From Opitutus sp. (lineage in GTDB: Bacteria > Verrucomicrobiota > Verrucomicrobiae > Opitutales > Opitutaceae): DNA of 64,000 bases. The position numbers and the translations under genes are program-made. A model generated the notes under the pieces. It was not told the DNA's origin. It saw only the letters and a program-made list of their open reading frames with translations, and ran no database searches. How positions within the stretch are numbered: position 1 is the first letter of the stretch; the number at the start of each line of letters is the position of its first letter. Location of the stretch: contig SIBR01000009.1 of the NCBI GenBank assembly GCA_009695065.1, positions 1 through 64,000 of the forward strand, written 5' to 3'. Shown one piece after another: positions 8,053-15,270 of the stretch.

Positions 8053-9051
8053 ATGAAACTCCGTCTGCTCTCCCTCCTTTTTCTTGCCGGCGCCACGACC
8101 GGGTTTGCCTCCAGGGAAAAGCCCGTCATCGGACTTTCGCTCGATACGTTGAAAGAGGAGCGCTGGCAGCGCGACCGCGACACGTTTGCCGCCGAGGCGC
8201 GGAAACTCGGTGCCACCGTCATCGTGCAATCGGCCAACAGCGACGACACCCGCCAGGTCCGCGATGTCGAATCCCTCATCAGCCGCGGCGTCGATGTGCT
8301 TGTCATCGTCCCGCACAATGGCGCCGCGATGACCCGTGCGGTGAAGTCCGCCAACGAGGCGAAGATTCCCGTCATCGCCTACGACCGCCTCATCCTGAAC
8401 TCGAAAATCGATTACTACCTGACCTTCGACAACGTGAAGGTGGGCGAGGCGCAGGCCGCCTACGCGGCGGCGCGCCTGCCCTCGGACCGCAAGGCCCGCG
8501 TCGTCCGGATCTACGGTGCGCCGACCGACAACAACGCCCGGCTCTTCAAGCAGGGCCAGGACAACATCCTCGATCCGCTGATCAAGGCGGGGAAAATCGA
8601 AGTCGTGCACGAGGACTGGGTCCTCGACTGGAAACCGGAGAACGCGAAGAAGATCATGAACGCCGCCATCACCAAGGCCGGCCGCAATCTCGACGCCGTC
8701 ATCGCCTCCAACGACGGCACCGCCGGCGGTGCGATCCAGGCGTTGATGGAGGAGGGTCTTGCCGGAAAAATCCTCGTCACCGGGCAGGACGCCGATCTTG
8801 CCGCGTGCCAGCGCATCGTACGCGGCACCCAGGCGATGACCGTCTACAAGCCGTTAAAAAATCTCGCGGCCCTCGCCGCCCGCGTGGCCGTGGACGTCGC
8901 GCAAGGCCGGAAGCCCGTCACGACCAGCACACTCGACAACGGCGCGAAGCCGGTCCCTTCGATCTTCGAAAAGATCATCAGCGTGGATAAGGAGAATCTC
9001 GCGAGCACGGTGGTCGCCGATGGATTTCACAGCGCCGCGGAGCTGCGCTGA
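8053..9051 (+). CDS. xylF: D-xylose-type ABC transporter, periplasmic binding protein
   Basis: A 332-residue periplasmic sugar-binding protein. A signal peptide (MKLRLLSLLFLAGATTGFA) precedes the ribose/xylose-binding fold. Stretches closely resembling XylF are IGLSLDTLKEERWQRDRD, VQSANSDDTRQVRDVESLI, RGVDVLVIVPHNGA, VIAYDRLI, ASNDGTAGGAIQAL, TGQDADLAACQRI and TVYKPLKNLA. It is the first gene of the xylF-G-H operon. Its TGA overlaps the left end of an 81-bp repeat element (9051-9131). No xylA or xylB accompanies it. Confidence 0.93.
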   Translation: MKLRLLSLLFLAGATTGFASREKPVIGLSLDTLKEERWQRDRDTFAAEARKLGATVIVQSANSDDTRQVRDVESLISRGVDVLVIVPHNGAAMTRAVKSANEAKIPVIAYDRLILNSKIDYYLTFDNVKVGEAQAAYAAARLPSDRKARVVRIYGAPTDNNARLFKQGQDNILDPLIKAGKIEVVHEDWVLDWKPENAKKIMNAAITKAGRNLDAVIASNDGTAGGAIQALMEEGLAGKILVTGQDADLAACQRIVRGTQAMTVYKPLKNLAALAARVAVDVAQGRKPVTTSTLDNGAKPVPSIFEKIISVDKENLASTVVADGFHSAAELR

Positions 9052-9131
9052 ATGACTAATGTCTAATGCCGGAGATCGAACGCCGTGCGCGCTTCCGACC
9101 ATTCGCCATTAGACCTTAGTCCTTCGTCATT
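9051..9131. mobile_element. Mini element with heptad inverted ends (no gene)
   Basis: The left end AATGACTAATGTCTAATG (9051-9068) is built from TAATGTC-like heptads. The right end (9107-9131) is an imperfect inverted copy with one extra heptad. The 38 bp between contain no gene. The same ends flank the four-helix-bundle gene at 10675-11118, so I interpret this as an internally deleted, MITE-like copy of that element. It sits exactly between xylF and xylG and overlaps the first codons of xylG. Confidence 0.6.
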
Positions 9132-10683
9132 TCGCGCGCCGCTACTCGAAGCGCGGGGCCTGACGAAAACATTTCCCGGTGTCGTCGCACTGCACGACAT
9201 AAACTTCGACCTGCGCGCCGGCGAGATCCATGCACTTTGCGGCGAAAACGGCGCGGGTAAATCCACGCTGATCAAGCTGCTGGCCGGCATCCATCCGCAC
9301 GGTAGTTACGAAGGCGAGTTGCGCGTCGCCGGCCAGCCGGCCGCGTTCCACGGCATCCGGGACGCGGAGGCCGCCGGGATCGCCGTGATCACGCAGGAGT
9401 TCGCGCTGGTCGATGAACTCAGCGTGGCTGAAAATATCTTTCTCGGCCGCGAACCACGCTGCGGCTGGCGCATCGACTGGCCGGAACTGCACCGCCGCGC
9501 CGCCGGGTTGCTGGCCGACTTCGGCCTGACCGTCGCACCGGAGACGCCGGTGCGTGAGCTCGGCATCGGCCAGAAACAACTCGTCGAAATTATCCGCGCC
9601 ATGGACAAGCAATCCCGGGTGCTCGTGCTCGACGAGCCGACGGCCGCGCTCTCGTCGCAGGAAGTCGCGACGCTGCTGGATCACCTTCGCCGCCTGCGCG
9701 CCCAAGGCACGGCCTGCATCTACATTTCCCACAAACTCGAGGAAGTCTTCGCGCTGGCGGACCGGATCACGGTGCTGCGGGACGGCGCCAGCATCGCCAC
9801 CCTGGCGGCGCGCGACGCCACGATTCCGGGCGTCATCAAGCACATGGTCGGCCGTGAAATCACCGATCTGTTTCCCTGCCGAGACCCGCTGGCGGGGAAA
9901 CCCTCGTCTCCGCCCATCGTCCTCACCGTCCGCGCCCTGACCGTGGCTCCGTCGAAAAGCGCCCCGCCTTTCCTGCGCGACCTCACGTTCGACCTGCGGG
10001 CCGGCGAGGTGCTCGGCTTCGGCGGCTTGATGGGCGCGGGCCGCACCGAGTTGTTGATGCACCTCTTCGGCGGCTGGGGCCATCGCGTGAACGGCGAAGT
10101 TTCGATCCATGGCCAGCCCTACCCGCATCCGACACCGGGCGAATCGATCCGCCGCGGGGTCGTGCTCGCGAGCGAAGACCGGCGCCGCTACGGACTCGTG
10201 CTGGCGGAGGAGGTGGGCTTCAACCTGTCGCTCGCGAGTTTGGGCCGGTTCACGCGTGCCTTGGGCCGAATCGATGGCCCCGCGGAATATCTCCACAACC
10301 GGCATTTCTTCACGTCGCTCCGGATCAAGGCGCCCGGCCTGGAGTCGCGCGTCGGCGGCCTGTCTGGCGGCAACCAGCAAAAGGTCGTGCTCGGCAAGGC
10401 GCTGATGACGGAGCCGCGGCTCGTGCTGCTCGACGAGCCCACCCGCGGCATCGACGTCGGCGCCAAACTCGAAGTCTACGCGTTGATCCATCGCCTCACC
10501 GCGGAGGGCAAGGCGGTGATCCTCGTTTCGAGCGAGCTGCCGGAACTGATCGGGATGAGCGACCGGATCATCATGCTCGCCGCCGGCCGGCTCGGAGGCG
10601 AATTTACCCGGAGCGAATTTACCCAGGAGAAATTACTGGCCGCCGCCATGGGGCACGCCACGCACCGCGCGGCGAATGACTAA
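9085..10683 (+). CDS. xylG: Xylose-type sugar ABC transporter, duplicated ATPase
   Basis: A 532-residue tandem ABC ATPase energising xylose uptake. The first domain has Walker A GENGAGKST and Walker B VLVLDEPTAALS. The second has a degenerate P-loop GGLMGAGRTELL but an intact signature LSGGNQQKV and LVLLDEPTRGIDVGAK, the usual asymmetry of sugar ABC ATPases. The only plausible start is GTG 9085, which lies inside the mini repeat element, so the first 15 or so residues (MRASDHSPLDLSPSSF) are repeat-encoded; family homology begins at PLLEARGLTKTFPGV. The stop codon TAA (10681-10683) lies inside the next repeat element. Confidence 0.92.
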   Translation: MRASDHSPLDLSPSSFRAPLLEARGLTKTFPGVVALHDINFDLRAGEIHALCGENGAGKSTLIKLLAGIHPHGSYEGELRVAGQPAAFHGIRDAEAAGIAVITQEFALVDELSVAENIFLGREPRCGWRIDWPELHRRAAGLLADFGLTVAPETPVRELGIGQKQLVEIIRAMDKQSRVLVLDEPTAALSSQEVATLLDHLRRLRAQGTACIYISHKLEEVFALADRITVLRDGASIATLAARDATIPGVIKHMVGREITDLFPCRDPLAGKPSSPPIVLTVRALTVAPSKSAPPFLRDLTFDLRAGEVLGFGGLMGAGRTELLMHLFGGWGHRVNGEVSIHGQPYPHPTPGESIRRGVVLASEDRRRYGLVLAEEVGFNLSLASLGRFTRALGRIDGPAEYLHNRHFFTSLRIKAPGLESRVGGLSGGNQQKVVLGKALMTEPRLVLLDEPTRGIDVGAKLEVYALIHRLTAEGKAVILVSSELPELIGMSDRIIMLAAGRLGGEFTRSEFTQEKLLAAAMGHATHRAAND

Positions 10684-11118
10684 TGTCCAATGTCTAATGA
10701 AAACCACCGGCCATGACTTAGAGGAGCGCACGGCGGTCTTCGGCGAGGCGACCATTGAATTCTGCCTCGCCCTGCCCACCAATCCGGCAACAGCGCCGAT
10801 TATCAACCAACTCGTCCGCGCGGGCACGAGTGTGGGCGCCAATTACTGCGAAGCGGATGACGCGGAGTCGAAAAAAGATTTTCGTCACAAGGTCGCACTT
10901 TGCCGCAAGGAGGCGCGTGAAACGAAATCCTGGCTCCGCATGATCGCGAAGGCTGCGCCAGCGAAAAAAGCTGCCGCGCGCATTCTCTGGAAAGAGGCGA
11001 AAGAGCTTTATCTCATCTTCGTCGCGATCATCCGCACCACCGACCGCATCCTCCGCGCCGCCCAAAGCGCAAAGCCCGACCTCCGGCACTCGTCATTAGA
11101 CATTGGTCATTAGTCATT
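10675..11118. mobile_element. Four-helix-bundle gene element with inverted terminal repeats
   Basis: A 444-bp unit bounded by 25-bp inverted repeats at 10675-10699 and 11094-11118 that match at 24 of 25 positions. Both consist of heptads (AATGAC, TAATGTC, CAATGTC, TAATG). The enclosed gene starts in the left repeat and stops in the right one. The unit is wedged between xylG and xylH, genes that are normally adjacent, and supplies the xylG stop codon. Mobility is inferred from position and from the related mini copy at 9051-9131. No transposase is encoded. Confidence 0.65.
10697..11113 (+). CDS. Four-helix-bundle protein (S23/23S rRNA intervening-sequence type)
   Basis: A 138-residue predicted all-helical protein. 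RTAVFGEATIEFCLALP, then NQLVRAGTSVGANYCEADDA, DFRHKVALCRKEARETKSWL and a final long helix match the four-helix-bundle (IVS/S23, TIGR02436-type) family, first known from intervening sequences inside 23S rRNA genes and also found alone. Function is unknown. The start ATG (10697) is the last trinucleotide of the left inverted repeat and the stop TAG falls in the right repeat, so gene and repeats form one unit. A longer frame from 10676 would translate the repeat as MTNVQCL. Confidence 0.85.
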   Translation: MKTTGHDLEERTAVFGEATIEFCLALPTNPATAPIINQLVRAGTSVGANYCEADDAESKKDFRHKVALCRKEARETKSWLRMIAKAAPAKKAAARILWKEAKELYLIFVAIIRTTDRILRAAQSAKPDLRHSSLDIGH

Positions 11119-11132
11119 CCCCTCCCCGCCCC

Positions 11133-12266
11133 ATGTTCTCCCGCCTCGTGCTCCGCAACCTCGCCATGCCCCTCGCGCTCGCGGCCATCTGCGCGTTCTT
11201 CGCGGTGAAGGAACCGGCCTTCCTCGGGCCACGTAATCTCACGCAGCTCATCGTGGAATTTTCCATCACGGGCACGCTCGCGCTGGGGATGTTCATGATC
11301 CTGCTCACCGGGCAGATCGATCTCTCGGTCGGCAGCGGTGTCGGGTTGATCGGGGGCATCGCCGCCGTCCTCGTGGCGCAACACGGCTGGCCGGCCCCCG
11401 CCGCGCTGTTCGCCGGCCTCGGAGCCGCGCTCGTGTTGTGGACGCTGATGGGCGCCCTCATCGTCCGGCAGCGCATCCCGTCGTTCATCATCACGCTCGG
11501 CGGGCTGCTGATCTTCAAAGGGCTGTTCTGGCTGATCATCCAGAACTCGACGGTCCCCGTTTCCCGCGGCGATGCGGACAATCTCTATTCGCTGCTCACG
11601 ACGTACTATCTGCCGGCGCCGGCGGGATTCGGCCTCGCCCTCGCGATCGCCGTCGGGCTGGGTGTCATCGCCTGGCGCGGCCGCGCGGCCCGCCTCGCCC
11701 ACGGGCTGACGGTCCGGCCGGCGGCCACCGAACTCCTGCGCTGGCTCGCCACCACCGCCGCGCTCGCGGGCCTGGCGATCATGTGCAACCGGTTCCGCGG
11801 CCTTCCGCTTTCGCTGCTCATCCTCGCGACCACGGGAGCGATCGTTTATTTTCTGACCCGCCACACGCCGTTCGGCCGGTATCTTTACGCGATCGGCGGC
11901 AACGAGGAAGCCGCCGTGTTCTCCGGCATCGCCGTGCCGCGCGTGCTCGTCGCCGCGTTTGCACTGATGGGCGTGACCGTCGCACTCACGGGTTTCATGA
12001 CGACGGCCTATTCCGGCGCGTCGACCACTACCGTCGGCGACCTGTTGGAACTCGACGCGATCGCGGCCTGCGTCATCGGTGGCACGGCGCTGCGCGGCGG
12101 CCGCGGCACGGTCGGCGGCGTGATTTTTGGCGCGCTCATCATGACGGCGCTGCTCAACGGGATGACTCTGCTCGCGGTGGCACCCGAAATCAAATTCATC
12201 GCCCGCGGCGCCGTGCTGACGCTCGCGGTCTGGATGGACGTAGTTTTTCGCCGGGCCAAAAACTAA
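11133..12266 (+). CDS. xylH: Xylose-type sugar ABC transporter permease
   Basis: A 377-residue inner-membrane permease with about ten helices, starting MFSRLVLRNLAMPLALAAI. Typical motifs of the BPD_transp_2 permeases are LALGMFMILLTGQIDLSVGS, RIPSFIITLGGLLIFKG, the insertion FGRYLYAIGGNEEAA, and LDAIAACVIGGTALRGGRGTVGG. It is the third gene of the xyl operon, placed 14 bp after the four-helix-bundle element. Its last codons (FRRAKN) lie inside the inverted repeat of the downstream terminator. Confidence 0.93.
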   Translation: MFSRLVLRNLAMPLALAAICAFFAVKEPAFLGPRNLTQLIVEFSITGTLALGMFMILLTGQIDLSVGSGVGLIGGIAAVLVAQHGWPAPAALFAGLGAALVLWTLMGALIVRQRIPSFIITLGGLLIFKGLFWLIIQNSTVPVSRGDADNLYSLLTTYYLPAPAGFGLALAIAVGLGVIAWRGRAARLAHGLTVRPAATELLRWLATTAALAGLAIMCNRFRGLPLSLLILATTGAIVYFLTRHTPFGRYLYAIGGNEEAAVFSGIAVPRVLVAAFALMGVTVALTGFMTTAYSGASTTTVGDLLELDAIAACVIGGTALRGGRGTVGGVIFGALIMTALLNGMTLLAVAPEIKFIARGAVLTLAVWMDVVFRRAKN

Positions 12267-12293
12267 AATTAGTTTTTCGCCCGGCGAAAAACT
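12242..12293. terminator. Bidirectional terminator between xylH and dnaJ
   Basis: AGTTTTTCGCCGGGC (12242-12256) and its exact reverse complement (12279-12293) form a 15-bp stem with a 22-base A/T-rich loop containing a second small palindrome. T-runs at both edges suit termination in either direction. It separates the convergent xylH (ends 12266) and dnaJ (ends 12295). Confidence 0.7.
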
Positions 12294-12294
12294 C

Positions 12295-13446
12295 TCAGAA
12301 AAACTTCTTCGCCTTCTCGAAGAAGCTCCGCGAGGTCGGCTCGGCCGCATCGCCGCTGACGCGGGCAAATTCCTCGAGCAACTTCTTCTGCTCGCCGGTC
12401 AGCGATTGCGGCACCTCGACCTGCACGCGGAGGAGTTGGTCGCCCTGATGGCCGCCGCGGAGGCTGGGCATGCCTTTGTGCCGCAAACGGAAGGTGGTGC
12501 CGCTCTGCGTGGCGTGCGGAATTTTCAACGACACTTTCCCAAACAACGTGGGCACTTCGATGGTGCCGCCGAGCGTCGCCAGCGTGAACTTGATCGGGAT
12601 CTCGCAAAACAGGTCCTCGCCCTGGCGTTCGAAGAGTTCGTGCTCCTTCAAGGAAAGCACGATGTAGAGATCGCCTGGCGCCCCGCCGGCCACGCCGGCC
12701 TCGCCATTCCCGGACGACCGCAGGCGCGAACCCGTATCGACGCCGGCGGGAATCCGCACGTTCAGCTTGGTGCTCTTCGGCACCCGGCCCTCGCCACGAC
12801 AGGCGGTGCAGGGCTTTTCTATCTTGGTGCCCGCGCCGCCGCAGGTGGGGCACGTCTGCGTGAAGGTGATGATTCCGCCCGAGCGCCGGATCTGACCCGC
12901 GCCCCGGCAGGTCGAACACGTCACGCGCTTGAAACCGGGCTCGGCCCCGTTGCCGTCGCACCGCTCGCAGGTCATGTTCTTGCGGAAGGAAATTTCCTTT
13001 TCCACGCCCTGCGCCGCCTCTTCCAGCATGATCTCGAGATCGTAACGCAGGTCATCGCCGTCACGGCCACCACCCCGCCGCGCGCCGCCGCCCCCGAACA
13101 TCTCGTCGAAAATCCCCCCGCCCCCGCCGCCCTGCTGGCCAAAAACGTCGCGAAAAATATCGAAGGGATCGTGGAAGCCGCCGCCGGCCGCGCCCCGGGG
13201 ACCCGGCGCGCCCGCGCCGCCTTCGAAAGCGGCCGGCCCGTAGCGATCGTAGGCCGCCCGCTTCTCCGCATCGCTCAGCACCTCGTAGGCGTGGGAGACC
13301 TTCTTGAACATTTCCTCCGACTCCTTGTTGCCGGGGTTCTTGTCGGGATGATACTGCACCGCCTTCTTGCGGTAGGCTTTCTTCAACTCGTCCGCGGTGG
13401 CGCTCTTCTCGACACCGAGCAGTTCGTAATAGTCATGTTTGGCCAT
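12295..13446 (-). CDS. dnaJ: Chaperone protein DnaJ
   Basis: A 383-residue type I J-protein, co-chaperone of DnaK. The J domain (residues 1-70) has the HPDKN motif. A Gly/Phe-rich linker ([32 protein letters not shown]) follows. Four zinc-binding CxxCxGxG repeats ([32 protein letters not shown]) precede the C-terminal substrate-binding domains. It lies 60 bp downstream of grpE in the same direction. No dnaK is in the window. Confidence 0.97.
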   Translation of the reverse strand: MAKHDYYELLGVEKSATADELKKAYRKKAVQYHPDKNPGNKESEEMFKKVSHAYEVLSDAEKRAAYDRYGPAAFEGGAGAPGPRGAAGGGFHDPFDIFRDVFGQQGGGGGGIFDEMFGGGGARRGGGRDGDDLRYDLEIMLEEAAQGVEKEISFRKNMTCERCDGNGAEPGFKRVTCSTCRGAGQIRRSGGIITFTQTCPTCGGAGTKIEKPCTACRGEGRVPKSTKLNVRIPAGVDTGSRLRSSGNGEAGVAGGAPGDLYIVLSLKEHELFERQGEDLFCEIPIKFTLATLGGTIEVPTLFGKVSLKIPHATQSGTTFRLRHKGMPSLRGGHQGDQLLRVQVEVPQSLTGEQKKLLEEFARVSGDAAEPTSRSFFEKAKKFF

Positions 13447-13506
13447 GGGCGTGTGATTCGAAGCGAAGTCGGAAAATCAATCCGCCGCGCGGGCAAGCAG
13501 TTGCGG

Positions 13507-14094
13507 TTACTTGGCGGGTTTCTCGGCGCCGGATTTACCCGGACCACTGGAAACGATGACCGACGCCGGTCGCACCAAGCGGCCGTTGAGAGCAAAGCCC
13601 GTGCGCACCACGTTGACCACATGACCTTCCGCCACCCTGCCATCCGGCTGGGCGGAAATCGCCTCGTGCAGATTGGCATCGAATGCGGCACCGGCCGGAT
13701 TGATTTCCTTCAGGCCGTGGTTCCCCAGCGCGACCTTCAGTTGCGTCAGCACCATCTCGACTCCGCCGGCGAGCGCCTTGACGTCCGCCGCGGGCTGCCG
13801 GGCTGCGTTGATCGCGAGCCCCAGATTGTCGATGGCGGGCAGCAATTCCTCGATCACCCGCGCGGCCGCAAACAGCCGCAATTCCTCTTTCTCGCGCAGC
13901 GCCCGGCGCCGGAAATTCTCCAGATCCGCCGCAGTGCGCATTAAACGCTCGTAGTTCTGCGCCGCCTCGGCCTTGGCCGCGGCCAGCGCCGACGCGGGGT
14001 CCCCAGCGCCCGAAGCAGTCTCAAGCGAGGGTGCGGACGCGGCGTCCGGCACGGAGGAATTGATCGTTGGATCCTGGTTTTCGGGCTCTGGCAT
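13507..14094 (-). CDS. grpE: Nucleotide exchange factor GrpE
   Basis: A 195-residue GrpE. An acidic, Ala-rich N-terminus leads into the long coiled-coil helix (YERLMRTAADLENFRRRALREKEE), then the PAIDNL four-helix region and the C-terminal beta domain with HEAISAQPDG, VVNVVRTGFALNGRLVRPASVIV. It releases ADP from DnaK. It is the first gene of the grpE-dnaJ pair; no CIRCE element is visible upstream. Confidence 0.95.
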   Translation of the reverse strand: MPEPENQDPTINSSVPDAASAPSLETASGAGDPASALAAAKAEAAQNYERLMRTAADLENFRRRALREKEELRLFAAARVIEELLPAIDNLGLAINAARQPAADVKALAGGVEMVLTQLKVALGNHGLKEINPAGAAFDANLHEAISAQPDGRVAEGHVVNVVRTGFALNGRLVRPASVIVSSGPGKSGAEKPAK

Positions 14095-14111
14095 GATGCA
14101 AAAGAGAACCC

Positions 14112-14140
14112 ATCTAACTACGGCTTTGGCGTTTCTTCAA
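14112..14140 (-). promoter_or_regulatory. Candidate sigma-70-like promoter for grpE-dnaJ
   Basis: On the minus strand TTGAAG (14140-14135) is followed after 17 bp by TTAGAT (14117-14112), 17 bp before the grpE ATG. Spacing is ideal and both boxes are partial matches to TTGACA/TATAAT. A heat-shock-type sequence is not evident. Confidence 0.3.
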
Positions 14141-14187
14141 GTATTGTCCCAAAGGGATCGCTGGGGGCGGCCTGCCGCGACCCGCGC

Positions 14188-15171
14188 TCAAACGAAATCC
14201 TCGGTCACCAACAGGATCGTCGTGGTCTCGGCGGTGAAGGTAAACGCCCCGGCATAGGGCAGAAGCACGTTCCCCCCCCGGCCAACTCGCGGGCTGGCCG
14301 GCGTCCGCGAGCCGTTGCCATTCTCCGAGCTGGCGCGCACCGCGCCGCTCACGACGCTCAGCAACCGGGGCTGCTCGCCCGCCCGCAGATGCACGCGTTC
14401 GCCGGCCCCGAGCACCAGCCGCCGGATGCGAAACGCCTCGCAATCCGCAATCGTGCCCGACGTGGGGGCCGCACGCACGGGTGCCGGCTCGAAATCCGCC
14501 CAGTCGATCGAACGCAGGGACTGCGGCACATGCAACTGCCGCGGGAGGCCGTCCAGCCCCACCCGCCCCCAGTCGTAAACGCGGTAGGTCGTGTCGGAAT
14601 TCTGCTGGATCTCGAGAATGAGGTTGCCGGCGTCGATCGCGTGCACCTGGCCGCTGCGGACCAGAATCGAGTCGCCGGCGGCGACCGAGAACCGATGCAC
14701 GCAGGCTTCCAGCGTTTGCGCCACGATCGCGCGCTCAAATTGTTCGCGCGTCACGTCGCGCTTCAGCCCGACGATCAATTCCGCGTCCGGCGCCGTTTCG
14801 GCGATGTACCAGTTTTCGGTTTTCGGCTCGCCGCCCAGCTCTCCCGCAACGGCCGCCGGCGGGTGAACCTGCAGGCTGAGGCGCTCGTGGCAGTCCAGCC
14901 ACTTCACCAAGAGGGGAAACGGTTTCGCGGCCGGCCACTTCGGCCCCATGACGTCCGCGGCGTGGTGCGTGAGCACGGTGCGGAGCGATTGGGCGTTCAG
15001 CGCACCGCCGACGACGATGGACTGCGCCTCGGGCCGGTCGACGATTTCCCAGCTCTCCCCGATCGGCTGTCCGGCCGGAAGCTTTCGCCCCAGCGACTTT
15101 TCCAAGGCCCGGCCACCCCACACCCGTTCCTGGTAAAGTGGCTCGAAACGAAGCAGTTCACGCATGGGCAT
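14188..15171 (-). CDS. manA: Type I mannose-6-phosphate isomerase
   Basis: A 327-residue zinc-dependent phosphomannose isomerase of the short bacterial class, converting mannose-6-P and fructose-6-P. Visible motifs are FEPLYQERVWGGRAL at the start, the zinc site LSLQVHPP (with His), ENWYIAETAPDAELIVGL, the Gln-Val-His of VRSGQVHAIDAGNLILEIQQNSDTTYRVYDW, and a C-terminal cupin half ending LLVTEDFV. ATGs at 15171 and 15165 are both possible starts. It is divergent from ftsK. Confidence 0.93.
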   Translation of the reverse strand: MPMRELLRFEPLYQERVWGGRALEKSLGRKLPAGQPIGESWEIVDRPEAQSIVVGGALNAQSLRTVLTHHAADVMGPKWPAAKPFPLLVKWLDCHERLSLQVHPPAAVAGELGGEPKTENWYIAETAPDAELIVGLKRDVTREQFERAIVAQTLEACVHRFSVAAGDSILVRSGQVHAIDAGNLILEIQQNSDTTYRVYDWGRVGLDGLPRQLHVPQSLRSIDWADFEPAPVRAAPTSGTIADCEAFRIRRLVLGAGERVHLRAGEQPRLLSVVSGAVRASSENGNGSRTPASPRVGRGGNVLLPYAGAFTFTAETTTILLVTEDFV

Positions 15172-15212
15172 TGACGAGTTTTTTGTGAAAAGGGCCCGGG
15201 GGGTGTTTACAA

Positions 15213-15240
15213 TTGACCACCCCGCTCGTTAGCGTGGAAT
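15213..15240 (+). promoter_or_regulatory. Candidate promoter upstream of ftsK
   Basis: TTGACC (15213-15218) and TGGAAT (15235-15240), separated by 16 bp and ending 30 bp before the ftsK ATG. The -35 match is good and the -10 match moderate. Confidence 0.3.
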
Positions 15241-15270
15241 TCGCACCAATTTCGCAGCTGGCCCACACAA

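Noticed and set aside
12406..13944. A 512-codon plus-strand frame covering dnaJ and grpE
   Set aside because: It is antisense to two unmistakable chaperone genes and has no recognisable domain.
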